From assembly GCA_000403945.1 (NCBI GenBank), contig APFI01000108.1:1-14085 (forward strand): 14,085 nt of DNA. The letters run 5' to 3'. A program made the position numbers and the translations under genes. A model generated the notes under the pieces. That model saw only the letters and a program-made list of their open reading frames with translations, was not told the DNA's origin and ran no database searches. The stretch is from Desulfovibrio sp. Dsv1 (GTDB lineage Bacteria > Desulfobacterota > Desulfovibrionia > Desulfovibrionales > Desulfovibrionaceae). This document shows, piece by piece, positions 1 to 7,968 of this stretch. Within the stretch, counting starts at the first letter, position 1. Every line of letters starts with the position of its first letter.

Positions 1-10
1 CTTGGCATTT

Positions 11-64
11 TCCATGATTTTACTCGGAAGAGTCATCAGGGAATCATGAAATGACTTCTACAAA
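11..64. repeat. 54-bp terminal inverted repeat, left copy
   Basis: This 54-bp segment is the exact reverse complement of the last 54 bases of the window (14032-14085). The identity stops at base 65, where the left copy runs straight into recognisable IS5-family transposase code. Read in the frame of that transposase, the end of the segment gives N-D-F-Y-K directly before G-A-A-Q, which resembles the conserved S-D-Y-K-G-A-A stretch of IS5-family (IS427-type) transposases. The repeat is therefore probably internal IS5 sequence, already carrying a TGA in that frame, rather than the end of a separate element. The repeat is seen; its origin is inference. Confidence 0.9.
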
Positions 65-363
65 GGAGCAGCACAGTTTTTGGACGCTTTGCCCAACGCC
101 AGGGAACTGCTCGCTGACCGAGGGTATGATGCCGACTGGTTCCAAACGGCTTTCTTGAAAAAGATATTACGCCCTGTATACCTCCCAGGAAAGCTCGAAA
201 GACACCTGTCACATATGATAAAGACCTCTATAAATAGCGTCATAAAATCGAAAACATGTTTGGTAGACTTAAAGGCTGGCGACGGATTGCAATGTGCTAT
301 GACCGGTGTGCGCATACGTTCTTTTCGGCCATTTGCATCGCAGTTATCGTTTTTTTATCTTAA
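65..363 (+). pseudogene. IS5-family transposase, C-terminal remnant
   Basis: Broken C-terminal half of a DDE transposase that would have catalysed IS5-type cut-and-paste transposition. The first frame reads G-A-A-Q-F-L-D-A-L-P-N then L-L-A-D-R-G-Y-D-A-D-W-F. This matches the conserved ADKGYD..WF region, which holds a catalytic Asp. Around base 200 the homology jumps to another frame and continues as K-T-P-V-T-Y-D-K-D-L-Y-K, an amber TAG (235-237), then R-H-K-I-E-N-M-F-G-R-L-K and Y-D-R-C-A-H-T-F-F-S-A-I, ending at TAA 361-363. The Y-x2-R-x3-E-x6-K signature is still readable, with the codon before the Arg mutated to stop (probably from CAG). With a frameshift, an amber codon and no N-terminus, it cannot be functional. 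It converges on the pgk operon. The family call is confident; subgroup IS427 is a guess. Confidence 0.85.
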
Positions 364-550
364 TTAATGAGTTCTGAACCTAGACCTTGCTGAATTAACG
401 GCAGTTCTCATCAAAAAGCCACCCGCTATGCGGGTGGGTTGCTGTTTCGGAAGCTACGCTTCCTCAACAGGCTGAAGCCGTAAATGCAAACAGCTCTGGC
501 GGCCACAAAAGCGACCACCAGAGCCGTTGATTTTTGAAGGCTGAGAGCGC
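364..550. other. Intergenic spacer between IS5 remnant and pgk
   Basis: No gene is visible in this stretch. On the pgk transcript it can form three consecutive hairpins. The first, 493-502 with 515-524, is a roughly 10-bp stem that includes one G-U pair formed only in the minus-strand RNA; it is followed by a poor T-tract. The second is the short perfect GGAAGC/GCTTCC stem at about 449-463. The third is the strong terminator at 413-437. The right end of the IS5 element probably lies within about 364-390, but no partner end is present to confirm it. Confidence 0.5.
413..437 (-). terminator. Intrinsic terminator of the pgk operon
   Basis: A perfect 8-bp GC-rich stem (CCACCCGC with GCGGGTGG, bases 419-426 and 430-437) closes a 3-nt loop. 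On the minus strand it is followed by CTTTTTG, a classic rho-independent layout. It lies about 115 bp beyond the pgk stop, and no other minus-strand gene intervenes. It is the natural end of the long right-to-left transcript and also shields it from IS-derived transcription. On the plus strand the downstream sequence (GTTGCTGTTT) is less U-rich, so it is mainly a minus-strand terminator. Confidence 0.8.
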
Positions 551-1723
551 CTATCCTCTGTCTTCCAAAGCCGCCACGGAAGGCAGCACTTTGCCTTCCA
601 GCAGTTCCAGGGAAGCGCCGCCGCCCGTGGAGATATAGCCCATTTTGTCAGCCAGGCCGTAGCCTTCCACAGCGGCCACCGAGTCGCCGCCGCCCACCAC
701 CACAAAAGCCCGCGAGGCGGTCAGCGCTTCAGCCAGGGCCTTGGTGCCCGCGCCGAAAGGTTCGGTTTCAAACGCGCCCACCGGCCCGTTCCAGACCACG
801 GTGGCCGCGTCGGCCAACAGCTTTTCATACAGGGCCACGGTCTTGGGGCCGATATCCAGAATCATTTCGTCCGCCGGAACGTCGTCCGCCGCGTGCACTG
901 TGGCCTTTTGGCCCGGGACCAGCGCCCCGGCCGTGACCACGTCCACAGGCAGGGGAAGTTGCTTGCCCTGCGCCCTAGCGGTTCCCACGATTTTTTTGGC
1001 TTCCGGAATCAGGTCCGGCTCACAGAGAGAGGCGCCCACGTTGTACCCAGCGGCGGCCAGAAAAGTGTTGGCGATGCCGCCGCCCACAATCAGGCTGTCT
1101 ACCTTGGCCAGCAGATTGGCCAGCAACCCCAGCTTGGTGGAAACCTTGGAACCGCCAATAATCGCGGCCAATGGCCGGGCCGGATTGTCCAGCACCTTGG
1201 CGAAGGCCGTCAGCTCCGCCACCATCAGCGGCCCGGCGCAGGCCACCTTGGCATGCCGCACCGCTCCCTCGGTGGAAGCGTGAGCCCGGTGCGCCGCGCC
1301 GAACGCGTCCATCACATAGATGTCGCCCAGGCCCGCCAGTTGGGCGGCCAGAGCTGGATCATTCTTTTTCTCGCCCTTGAGAAAACGTACATTTTCCAGC
1401 AGCACGCACCGCCCCGGTTCCACCTGTCCGGCGTCGGTCGGCTCCCTGATCAGCGGCACCTCCCTGTCCAGCAATTCGCCCAAGCGCGCGGCCACGGGCT
1501 TGAGCGAGAACTGCTCCTCGTACTGGCCTTCTGTGGGACGGCCCAGATGCGAGAGCAACACCACGCCCGCGCCCTTGCCCAGAGCCATCCTGATGGTGGG
1601 CAGCGCCGCGCGGATACGCTTGTCGTTGGTGATTCGCCCTTCTTTCATGGGCACGTTGAAATCTTCCCGGATGACAACGGTCTTGCCGTTGCAATCCAGA
1701 TCCGCAAGTTTTTTGACGGGCAT
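551..1723 (-). CDS. pgk: Phosphoglycerate kinase
   Basis: Cytosolic glycolytic enzyme that transfers the acyl phosphate of 1,3-bisphosphoglycerate to ADP, giving 3-phosphoglycerate and ATP (reversible in gluconeogenesis). The 390-residue product has normal bacterial length. Visible motifs: R-E-D-F-N-V-P at 19-25 and S-H-L-G-R-P at 58-63 for 3-phosphoglycerate binding, L-L-E-N-V-R-F at 108-114, G-G-S-K-V-S-T-K at 190-197 for nucleotide binding, W-N-G-P-V-G-A-F-E at 311-319 and the glycine-rich G-G-G-D-S at 344-348. All key residues look intact. The ATG is preceded by GGGAGG at good spacing. It is the last gene of the minus-strand run, 110 bp after tkt. That gap holds the large inverted repeat at 1762-1843, which could decouple pgk from upstream expression. 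Confidence 0.98.
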   Translation of the reverse strand: MPVKKLADLDCNGKTVVIREDFNVPMKEGRITNDKRIRAALPTIRMALGKGAGVVLLSHLGRPTEGQYEEQFSLKPVAARLGELLDREVPLIREPTDAGQVEPGRCVLLENVRFLKGEKKNDPALAAQLAGLGDIYVMDAFGAAHRAHASTEGAVRHAKVACAGPLMVAELTAFAKVLDNPARPLAAIIGGSKVSTKLGLLANLLAKVDSLIVGGGIANTFLAAAGYNVGASLCEPDLIPEAKKIVGTARAQGKQLPLPVDVVTAGALVPGQKATVHAADDVPADEMILDIGPKTVALYEKLLADAATVVWNGPVGAFETEPFGAGTKALAEALTASRAFVVVGGGDSVAAVEGYGLADKMGYISTGGGASLELLEGKVLPSVAALEDRG

Positions 1724-1761
1724 ATGTCGCCTCCCTGTGGTTGGCGTTCTTGATGATTTTC

Positions 1762-1843
1762 GCGTAAATAAGGATTTTTGTGCCGAATGCGTGGAAAACG
1801 ATTTTTTTTTTTGACGCTATCGGACAAAAATCCTTATTTACGC
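1762..1843 (-). repeat. Large inverted repeat overlapping the tkt stop
   Basis: Two perfectly complementary 20-bp arms (1762-1781 and 1824-1843) are separated by 42 bases. The arm nearer tkt contains the last two codons and the TAA stop of tkt (stop at 1834-1836). Further pairing inside the loop (GCGT 1789-1792 with ACGC 1814-1817) lengthens the hairpin. The arms are AT-rich, unlike the surrounding genes, and the apical loop holds an 11-base T run on the plus strand (poly-A in the transcript). There is no T-tract after the stem in either direction, so this is not an ordinary intrinsic terminator. It could act in mRNA processing or 3'-end protection of the tkt message, or be a small palindromic repeat element. 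The structure is seen; any role is inference. Confidence 0.85.
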
Positions 1844-3831
1844 AATAGGACGCGGGCTTTTTCCAGCACATTGGCCGCAGTAAAACCGAAGCGCTCAAAC
1901 ATGACCGAGCCGGGCGCGGATACACCAAAGCTGTGCATGCCCAGCACATCGCCGTCCAGGCCCACATACTTGTACCAGTAGTCCGGCGAGGCGGCTTCCA
2001 CGGCCAGACGGCAGCGCACGGCCGAGGGCAGCACGCTTTCCTTCCATGCCGCGTCCTGGGCGTCGAAAATCTCGGCGCAGGGCATGGAAACCACCCGCGC
2101 CCGGCGGCCGTCGGCATTGAGCTGCTCCGCCGCTTCCACAGCCAGGGCCACTTCCGAACCTGTGGCCAGCAGAATGATTTCCGGCGTGCCCTGGCAGTCG
2201 CGCAGCACATAGCCGCCCCTGGCCACGGCCGCGACTTGGGCCGCGTCGCGCTCAAAGAAAGACAGCTTCTGACGTGAAAGCGAAAGGCAAGTGGGAATCT
2301 CGCGGATCTCCAGGGCGGATTGCCAAGCCACGGCGGTTTCCAGCGTGTCGCAGGGCCGCCAGAGATGCAGATTGGGCGTCAGGCGCAGTGTGGACACCTG
2401 CTCCACGGGCTGGTGGGTGGGGCCGTCCTCGCCCACGCCGATGGAGTCGTGGGTAAAGGCCCAAACCGCCCGCAGACCCATGATGGCCGCCAGACGCACG
2501 GCGTTTTTGGCATGGTCCGAAAAAGCCATGAAGGTGCCCGCGTAGGGGATGAAGCCGCCGTGCAGGGCCAGGCCGTTCATGACCGTGCTCATGCCGAATT
2601 CGCGCACGCCGTAGGAAATATAGTTGCCGGTGTACGCGCCGGGCTTAAGATGCTCGGACTTGGAGGTCAGGGTGCCCACGGAGCCGGAAAGGTCCGCCGC
2701 ACCGCCGATCATCTCGGGCAGCGCGCCCACCAGATGCTCCAAAGCCTTCTGGGATGCCACGCGAGTGGCTAGGCTTTCGGCCTTGTTCACGGCTTCCGCG
2801 AGCATGGCCTTGGCCACGGCCGCCCAGTCGGCGGGCAGATCCCCGGCCATGCGCCGTAGAAATTCGGCCGCCAGTTCCGGATTGGCCTGTCTGTAGGCCG
2901 CGAAAGTTTCATTCCAGGCCGCTTCGGCGGCCTGCCCGGCGGCGCGCGCGTCCCAGGCCGCGTAAATATCCTGCGGAATTTCAAAAGGCGGTTCGTGCCA
3001 GTCCAGGGCCCGGCGCGTGGCGTCCGAAGCGCTCTCGCCCAGGGGCGAGCCGTGGCTGGCGGCGGAGTCGGCCTTGGGCGAGCCGAAACCGATATGGGTG
3101 TGGCAGATGATCAGGCTGGGACGGGAAAGATCCGCGCGGGCCTCGGCCAAGGCCTTGTCCAGGGCATCGCTGTCGTGCCCGTCGATGGGGCCGATGACCT
3201 GCCAGCGGTAGGCGCGGAAACGCGCACCCACATCCTCGCTGAACCATGCGTCGATCTTGCCGTCAATGGAAATGCCGTTGGAATCGTACAACACGATGAG
3301 CTTGCCCAGACCCCAGGTTCCAGCCAGGGAGCATGCCTCGTGCGAAACGCCCTCCATCAGGCAGCCGTCGCCGCAGAAGGCGTAGGTGCGGTGGTCCACC
3401 ACCGTGTGCTCCGGGGTGTTGAACTGGACGGCCAGCAGGCGTTCGGCCAAGGCCATGCCCACAGCCGAGGAAATGCCCTGGCCCAGCGGGCCGGTGGTCA
3501 TTTCCACACCGGGGGGCAGGCCACGCTCGGGATGGCCCGGCGTCTGCGAGCCCCACTGGCGGAAATTCTTGATTTCCTCAATGGGGAAATCATAGCCCGT
3601 GAGATGGAGCACCGCGTACTGGAGCATGGAGGCATGCCCGTTGGACAGCACGAAGCGGTCGCGGTCCAGCCAGCCGGGATTGGCGGGATTGTGCTTGAAA
3701 CCGTGCCGCCAGAGGGCCTCGGCCATGTCGGCCATGCCGAGGGGAGCGCCGGGGTGGCCGGAGCAGGATTTTTCAATGGCGTCAATGGCAAGAGCGCGGA
3801 TGGCGTTGGCACACTGTCTGCGGGTGGGCAT
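1834..3831 (-). CDS. tkt: Transketolase
   Basis: Thiamine-diphosphate enzyme of the non-oxidative pentose phosphate pathway. It moves two-carbon ketol units from xylulose-5-phosphate to ribose-5-phosphate or erythrose-4-phosphate. The 665-residue product has standard full length. Visible features: G-H-P at 25-27 near the N-terminus, S-N-G-H-A-S at about 63-68, G-P-L-G-Q-G at 114-119, the ThDP motif G-D-G-C-L-M-E-G at 154-161 with a downstream N-G-I, and the pyrimidine-domain stretch R-E-F-G-M-S-T-V-M-N-G. The reading frame is open further upstream. I chose the ATG at 3831 because it begins the conserved M-P-T-R-R-Q-C-A-N-A-I-R start and follows an AAGGA box. It lies 22 bp after rpe, which makes the substrate for this enzyme, so the two are surely co-transcribed. 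Its stop codon lies inside a 20-bp inverted-repeat arm. Confidence 0.97.
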   Translation of the reverse strand: MPTRRQCANAIRALAIDAIEKSCSGHPGAPLGMADMAEALWRHGFKHNPANPGWLDRDRFVLSNGHASMLQYAVLHLTGYDFPIEEIKNFRQWGSQTPGHPERGLPPGVEMTTGPLGQGISSAVGMALAERLLAVQFNTPEHTVVDHRTYAFCGDGCLMEGVSHEACSLAGTWGLGKLIVLYDSNGISIDGKIDAWFSEDVGARFRAYRWQVIGPIDGHDSDALDKALAEARADLSRPSLIICHTHIGFGSPKADSAASHGSPLGESASDATRRALDWHEPPFEIPQDIYAAWDARAAGQAAEAAWNETFAAYRQANPELAAEFLRRMAGDLPADWAAVAKAMLAEAVNKAESLATRVASQKALEHLVGALPEMIGGAADLSGSVGTLTSKSEHLKPGAYTGNYISYGVREFGMSTVMNGLALHGGFIPYAGTFMAFSDHAKNAVRLAAIMGLRAVWAFTHDSIGVGEDGPTHQPVEQVSTLRLTPNLHLWRPCDTLETAVAWQSALEIREIPTCLSLSRQKLSFFERDAAQVAAVARGGYVLRDCQGTPEIILLATGSEVALAVEAAEQLNADGRRARVVSMPCAEIFDAQDAAWKESVLPSAVRCRLAVEAASPDYWYKYVGLDGDVLGMHSFGVSAPGSVMFERFGFTAANVLEKARVLLRK

Positions 3832-3853
3832 GACTCTTTTTCCTTTCTTGGCG

Positions 3854-4576
3854 TTATGGGTTGGAATGCGGCGCGGCAGGCCGCCAGGCGCGGGCGGCGC
3901 GCAGACCGGGACGCTCGGCGAGCCCCCTAGCGGCGCGCATGAAGGCATCCAGACGCGCGTCATAGGGCTTATGCCCGAAAAAGGCGGAACCGGATACCAG
4001 CACATCGGCCCCGGCCTCTAGCAGTTGACCCACGTTTTCCGGGCAGACGCCGCCGTCCACTTGGATCAGCGTTCCGGCGGCCCCGGCCTCGGCCAGCAGG
4101 ACGCGGGCCGCACGAATTTTCTCATAGGTCTGGGGAATGAAAGCCTGGCCGGAAAAGCCGGGATTGACACTCAGCAGCAGCAGCAGGTCCAGGTCCGGCG
4201 CAAGCCAGCGGGCTGCGGAAAGGTCCGTGCCGGGATTCAGGGCCAGCCCGGCCTTGAGGCCCAGCTTGCGAATTTCGGCTAAGGTACGCCGGGCGTGGCA
4301 GTCGGCCTCGGCATGGATGACCAACAGGTCGGCCCCTGCCTCTTTGAAATCGCACAGGTAACGGGCCGGTTCCCCGACCATGAGGTGCACATCAAAAAAA
4401 AGCCCGCTGTGGGGCCGTAGGGCCTTGATCAGCGGGGGACCGAAGGTGATGTTGGGGACAAAGGCCCCGTCCATCACATCCAGATGCAGCCAAGCCACAC
4501 CAGCGGCCTCCAGAGCGGTCAGTTCCTCGGTCAGACGAGAAAAATCGGCGGAAAGCAGGGATGGGGAAAGGATCAT
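3854..4576 (-). CDS. rpe: Ribulose-phosphate 3-epimerase
   Basis: TIM-barrel metalloenzyme interconverting ribulose-5-phosphate and xylulose-5-phosphate, which supplies tkt directly downstream. The 240-residue product starts M-I-L-S-P-S-L-L-S-A-D-F, the typical family beginning. Expected metal and catalytic residues are present: H31 and D33 in L-H-L-D-V-M-D-G, H64 in D-V-H-L-M-V, and D174 in Q-V-D-G-G. The loop S-V-N-P-G-F-S-G-Q is at 136-144. A TTG three codons upstream is open but less likely. The ribosome-binding site is weak (AGG only). The protein is about 15-20 residues longer than usual because of an Arg/Ala/Pro-rich C-terminal tail beyond the barrel, of unknown use. Confidence 0.97.
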   Translation of the reverse strand: MILSPSLLSADFSRLTEELTALEAAGVAWLHLDVMDGAFVPNITFGPPLIKALRPHSGLFFDVHLMVGEPARYLCDFKEAGADLLVIHAEADCHARRTLAEIRKLGLKAGLALNPGTDLSAARWLAPDLDLLLLLSVNPGFSGQAFIPQTYEKIRAARVLLAEAGAAGTLIQVDGGVCPENVGQLLEAGADVLVSGSAFFGHKPYDARLDAFMRAARGLAERPGLRAARAWRPAAPHSNP

Positions 4577-4633
4577 GGAAAACAACCTGTTTGCTATATC
4601 CGGCGCATTTGCGGCTTTTGCGGTGCCGTCGCG

Positions 4634-4975
4634 TCATTGACCGGCCAGCAGGCGGCGCACCGAAGTCAGCTCCCGCTTGAGCATCTGCATGAAGGCCGGG
4701 TCCGGCACGGCGGCCACCCGCTCGGGCAGATTTTCATCCAGCACGGCGCTACCCTCCAGCACGCGGCGCGCGCCTTCAATGGTCATACCCTGCTCGTGCA
4801 GCAACTGCCGGATGCGGCGCAGGAGCGCCAAGTGGCTTTCCGTGTACAGACGCTGGCCCTTGTCCGTGCGCAGGGGGGCCAGTTGGGGAAATTCCGTCTC
4901 CCAGAAGCGCAGAACATGGGTTTTGAGATTGAGCAGTTCCGCCGCCTCGCCGATGCGGTAGTTTTTTCCCGGCAT
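4634..4975 (-). CDS. MerR-family transcriptional regulator
   Basis: Small DNA-binding protein of 113 residues. The N-terminal winged helix-turn-helix is typical of MerR: Y-R-I-G-E-A-A-E-L-L-N at 6-16, H-V-L-R-F-W-E-T-E-F-P at 20-30, then the wing G-Q-R-L-Y-T at 40-45 and helices ending E-G-A-R-R-V-L. A short leucine/charged C-terminal helix (about 95-110) could dimerise. The protein has no cysteine, so it is not a classical metal or redox sensor, and no effector domain is visible. The frame is open upstream with another ATG at 5053. I chose 4975 because CAGGAGG lies directly upstream at good spacing. A cysteine-free MerR-type gene near pheT is common in proteobacteria, usually with ihfA between; here ihfA is absent. 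The target is unknown. Confidence 0.9.
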   Translation of the reverse strand: MPGKNYRIGEAAELLNLKTHVLRFWETEFPQLAPLRTDKGQRLYTESHLALLRRIRQLLHEQGMTIEGARRVLEGSAVLDENLPERVAAVPDPAFMQMLKRELTSVRRLLAGQ

Positions 4976-5153
4976 AGAACCGTCCTCCTGAATCTCAGGC
5001 GCATGAGGATTTTTCTTCTCCGGCAAGGAAACCGGGGCTGCTATGAAGGGCATGAATTCTTCATAACAGGCGACGGGACGCCGCCGGAGAAGGAAAGGCC
5101 ATACGCGGGAACTGTTTCCGCATGAGGACGAAAGGACCATTCAGAAACGGCTC

Positions 5154-7559
5154 CTAAACGCGGACGCCCAAATTCTTTACCAGTGATTCTGCCACCTTTT
5201 TCCGCTCCTTGTCCACTTCCGCATCCTTGAGGGTCCGCCCGGCGTGGCGGAAGGTCAGGCGAAAGGTCAGGTTGCGTCCCGCTTCAGCGCAGGGGCCGCT
5301 CTGGGGCTCAAAGCAGTCCACCAGCACGGCGTCCTCCAGCAGGGGCAGGCCGAGTCCGACCAGATGGTCGAGCACGTGGCCGACCTTGAGTTCCAGCCCG
5401 GCCGTGACCGTGATGTCGCGGCGCACTGGCGGGTAGACCGGCAGGGAAGCGAAGCGGACCACGACCCCGTCGTGCAGCTCACGTAGCACTTCTAGGTTGA
5501 GCTCCGCCAGCCAGACGGCTTTGCGGGAGTGAAAATCCTCGGCCAGGGCGGGTTTGACCCGGCCCATGCAGCCCACGCGGCGGCCTTTGATCAGCACGTC
5601 CACGCAGGGCAGGAGAAAAGGATGCGCTTCGGCCTGGCGGCAGACCGGCGCGGGCAGGTGCAGGAAATGCAGCAGATGCTCCACCACGCCCTTAAGATCC
5701 GCGTAGTCCATGTCAGCTTCAACATGGGGCCAAGCCGTGTCGTGGCGCGCGCCGTAGAGCAGGATGCCCAGCATCCCGGTTTCATGGACCGTGGTTTCCG
5801 AATCCGGGTCGGCTTCGAAAACGTGGGCCAGCTCAAACAGCCGCAGCCCCTGCGCGCCTTGGGCCAGATTGTTGCGCAAATCCTGAAGTAGGCCCGGAGC
5901 CAGGGCCGTGCGCAGGGCGTTCTGTTCCGTCGAAAGGGGATTCATGATGGAAATGCGCCCCTCAGCGGGCAGGCCGAGATGGTCCAGATCCTTGTGGCCT
6001 ACAAAACTGTAGTTGACTGCCTCGTTGAGGCCCAGACCCGCACCCCAATGCTTGATCCGCAGCCAGAAAGCATAGCGCGATTCCGGCTCGGCCGCGCGGG
6101 CCAGATCCAGCTGTACGGGCGGCAGCACGGGCGGGATGGTGTTCAGACCATGCACCCGGCCCACTTCTTCAATGAGGTCCGCCTCGCGGGTAAGATCAGG
6201 CCGCCAGGAGGGCTGCTCCACCCGCCAGACGTCGCTGTCCTTTTCCACGGCGCAGCCCATGCCGGAGAGCGTTTTTTCGTCGAATTCAGGGCTCAGCCGC
6301 GCGCCCAGCAGGGCGTCAGCCTTGGCCGGACGGAAGGCTATGCGCGCCGGGACAAAGGGCCGGGGTTCCTCAATGGAGAGGCCGCGCCGTACCACGCCGC
6401 CGCCGAAGGCCGCCATCAGGGCACAGGCCCGGTCCAGAGCCCAGATTGTGCGCTGCTGGTCGATGCCGCGCTCAAAGCGGTAGGATGCCTCGGAGGAAAG
6501 CCCCAGACGCCGCGAGGTCTTGCGGATAGTGCCGGGCCGGAAGACCGCGCTTTCCAGAAGGACGTTGCGGCTGTCATCCGTGATTTCCGTATTCAGGCCG
6601 CCCATAACCCCAGCCAAGCCTACGGGCCGTTCCGCGTCGCAGATGCAGAGGTCGCGGCTGGTCAGAACACGCTCTTGACCGTCCAGTGTGACGAGTTTCT
6701 CGCCTTCGCGGGCGGATCTGACCACTATGTGGCCGCCCCGCAGCTTGTCCAGGTCAAAGGAGTGCAGGGGCTGACCGCATTCGAACAGAATATAGTTGGT
6801 CACGTCCACAATATTAGAAATGGGGCGCACGCCCACGGCATGCAGGCGGTGGCGCACGCGCATGGGCGACGGGGCCACCGTGATCTCGGAAATGACCCGG
6901 CCCGAATATAGCCAGCAGAGCTCGGGCTCCGCGATTTCAATGGAGACAATGGCTTCCGGGCCGTCGGCATCCAAGTGCAGGGGCAGTTCCGGAACATTCA
7001 GGGGCAGGTTGAAGGCCAGAGCCGTCTCCCGCGCCAGACCCAGCACGGAAAGGCAGTCCGCCCGGTTGGGCGTGATGGAGATGTCCAGCACTTCCCGGTC
7101 CAGTTCCAGCACATCCACGATCCGCGCGCCCACAGCGGCGGAGTCCGGCAGGACCATGATGCCGCTATGGTCCTCGGTGAGGCCCAGCTCCCGCTCGGAG
7201 CAGATCATGCCGAAGGACGGCGCGCCGCGCAATTTGGCTTTCTTGATCACCGTGCCGTCGGGCAGGCGTGTGCCCACCAGAGCCACGGGCACCTTCTGAC
7301 CGGCGGCCACGTTGGGCGCGCCGCAGACGATGTCCAGCAGTTCGCCTTGACCGACGTCCACCTTGCAGCAGTGCAGGTGGTCGGAATGGGGGTGCTGGAC
7401 GCATTCCGCCACATAGCCCACCGCAATGGCGCTGATGGCGTCGTAGGGGCGTTGGATGTCCTCCAGCTCCAAGCCAAACATGGTCAGCCGGTCGCCCAGC
7501 GCCTCGGCAGTGCCCTCGTAAGGCGTAAATTCACGCAACCATGAAAGGGAAAGCAGCAT
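5154..7559 (-). CDS. pheT: Phenylalanyl-tRNA synthetase beta subunit
   Basis: Beta chain of the (alpha-beta)2 enzyme that charges tRNA-Phe; it binds tRNA and edits mischarged Tyr-tRNA-Phe. The 801-residue product has the normal bacterial length. Domains in order: N-terminal M-L-L-S-L-S-W-L-R-E-F, an EMAP-like tRNA-binding domain at about 40-150 (I-V-C-G-A-P-N motif), the B3/B4 editing region through the 200s-300s (S-S-E-A-S-Y-R-F-E-R-G-I-D), a B5 domain at about 408-485, a catalytic-like core, and a C-terminal FDX-ACB anticodon-binding domain from about 705 (V-Y-P-P-V-R-R-D-I-T). The ATG follows AGGA. It lies 27 bp after the small exported-protein gene that separates it from pheS, an uncommon arrangement since pheS and pheT are usually adjacent. 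Confidence 0.98.
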   Translation of the reverse strand: MLLSLSWLREFTPYEGTAEALGDRLTMFGLELEDIQRPYDAISAIAVGYVAECVQHPHSDHLHCCKVDVGQGELLDIVCGAPNVAAGQKVPVALVGTRLPDGTVIKKAKLRGAPSFGMICSERELGLTEDHSGIMVLPDSAAVGARIVDVLELDREVLDISITPNRADCLSVLGLARETALAFNLPLNVPELPLHLDADGPEAIVSIEIAEPELCWLYSGRVISEITVAPSPMRVRHRLHAVGVRPISNIVDVTNYILFECGQPLHSFDLDKLRGGHIVVRSAREGEKLVTLDGQERVLTSRDLCICDAERPVGLAGVMGGLNTEITDDSRNVLLESAVFRPGTIRKTSRRLGLSSEASYRFERGIDQQRTIWALDRACALMAAFGGGVVRRGLSIEEPRPFVPARIAFRPAKADALLGARLSPEFDEKTLSGMGCAVEKDSDVWRVEQPSWRPDLTREADLIEEVGRVHGLNTIPPVLPPVQLDLARAAEPESRYAFWLRIKHWGAGLGLNEAVNYSFVGHKDLDHLGLPAEGRISIMNPLSTEQNALRTALAPGLLQDLRNNLAQGAQGLRLFELAHVFEADPDSETTVHETGMLGILLYGARHDTAWPHVEADMDYADLKGVVEHLLHFLHLPAPVCRQAEAHPFLLPCVDVLIKGRRVGCMGRVKPALAEDFHSRKAVWLAELNLEVLRELHDGVVVRFASLPVYPPVRRDITVTAGLELKVGHVLDHLVGLGLPLLEDAVLVDCFEPQSGPCAEAGRNLTFRLTFRHAGRTLKDAEVDKERKKVAESLVKNLGVRV

Positions 7560-7586
7560 ATCTCGTTCCTGTGGGCCTGATGAGGC

Positions 7587-7958
7587 CTATTTGAATGACC
7601 ATGCCGGGTTTTCCGGCTTGGCGTCCGGGTCCGGCAACGGCCGGGAATCCTCGCCGGAACCGTATGGACCGTGGGCACCGGAACGCAGGCGCTTGCGGGG
7701 CGCTTTTTCCTCGGGCGGACGGTCCTCAATGGTGTTGCCGTAGGCGTCGGTATAGCCCATGCCGCCCTCGGTTGTGCGCGACGGCGCGCTTGCGGGCGGC
7801 AGGCCTTCCAGGGGCTTGGGACCGCCCGGCGGTTCCAGGCCGGAGTGACGCGAGCTCAGCGCCGAGGCCGCCAGAACCGCGCGCGGGGCCGGACCGGACC
7901 CGTCCGCCTCCGCGCAGAGAGCCGCGCAGAGAACAAGCAGGGGCAAAACGCGCCGCAT
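7587..7958 (-). CDS. Putative secreted Pro-rich protein of unknown function
   Basis: I do not recognise this 123-residue protein. It begins M-R-R followed by a hydrophobic stretch (V-L-P-L-L-V-L-C-A-A-L-C) and a plausible signal-peptidase I site at A-E-A before D-G. Neither cysteine fits a good lipobox. The rest is rich in Pro, Gly, Ser, Ala and charged residues and looks disordered. One more ordered-looking segment, M-G-Y-T-D-A-Y-G-N-T-I-E-D-R, sits in the middle. The start ATG at 7958 has GAGGT upstream within the end of pheS, 10 bp away, and the gene ends 27 bp before pheT. It is therefore tightly embedded in the pheST transcript and probably translated with it. An upstream in-frame ATG at 8006 is rejected because it would bury the signal peptide. 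Genuine coding is likely from the start site, signal peptide and packing. Confidence 0.75.
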   Translation of the reverse strand: MRRVLPLLVLCAALCAEADGSGPAPRAVLAASALSSRHSGLEPPGGPKPLEGLPPASAPSRTTEGGMGYTDAYGNTIEDRPPEEKAPRKRLRSGAHGPYGSGEDSRPLPDPDAKPENPAWSFK

Positions 7959-7968
7959 GGCCGCGACC

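Noticed and set aside
4634..5053. Longer MerR-family protein starting at ATG 5053
   Set aside because: That start lacks a ribosome-binding site and adds a low-complexity extension before the canonical HTH, whereas ATG 4975 has CAGGAGG upstream.
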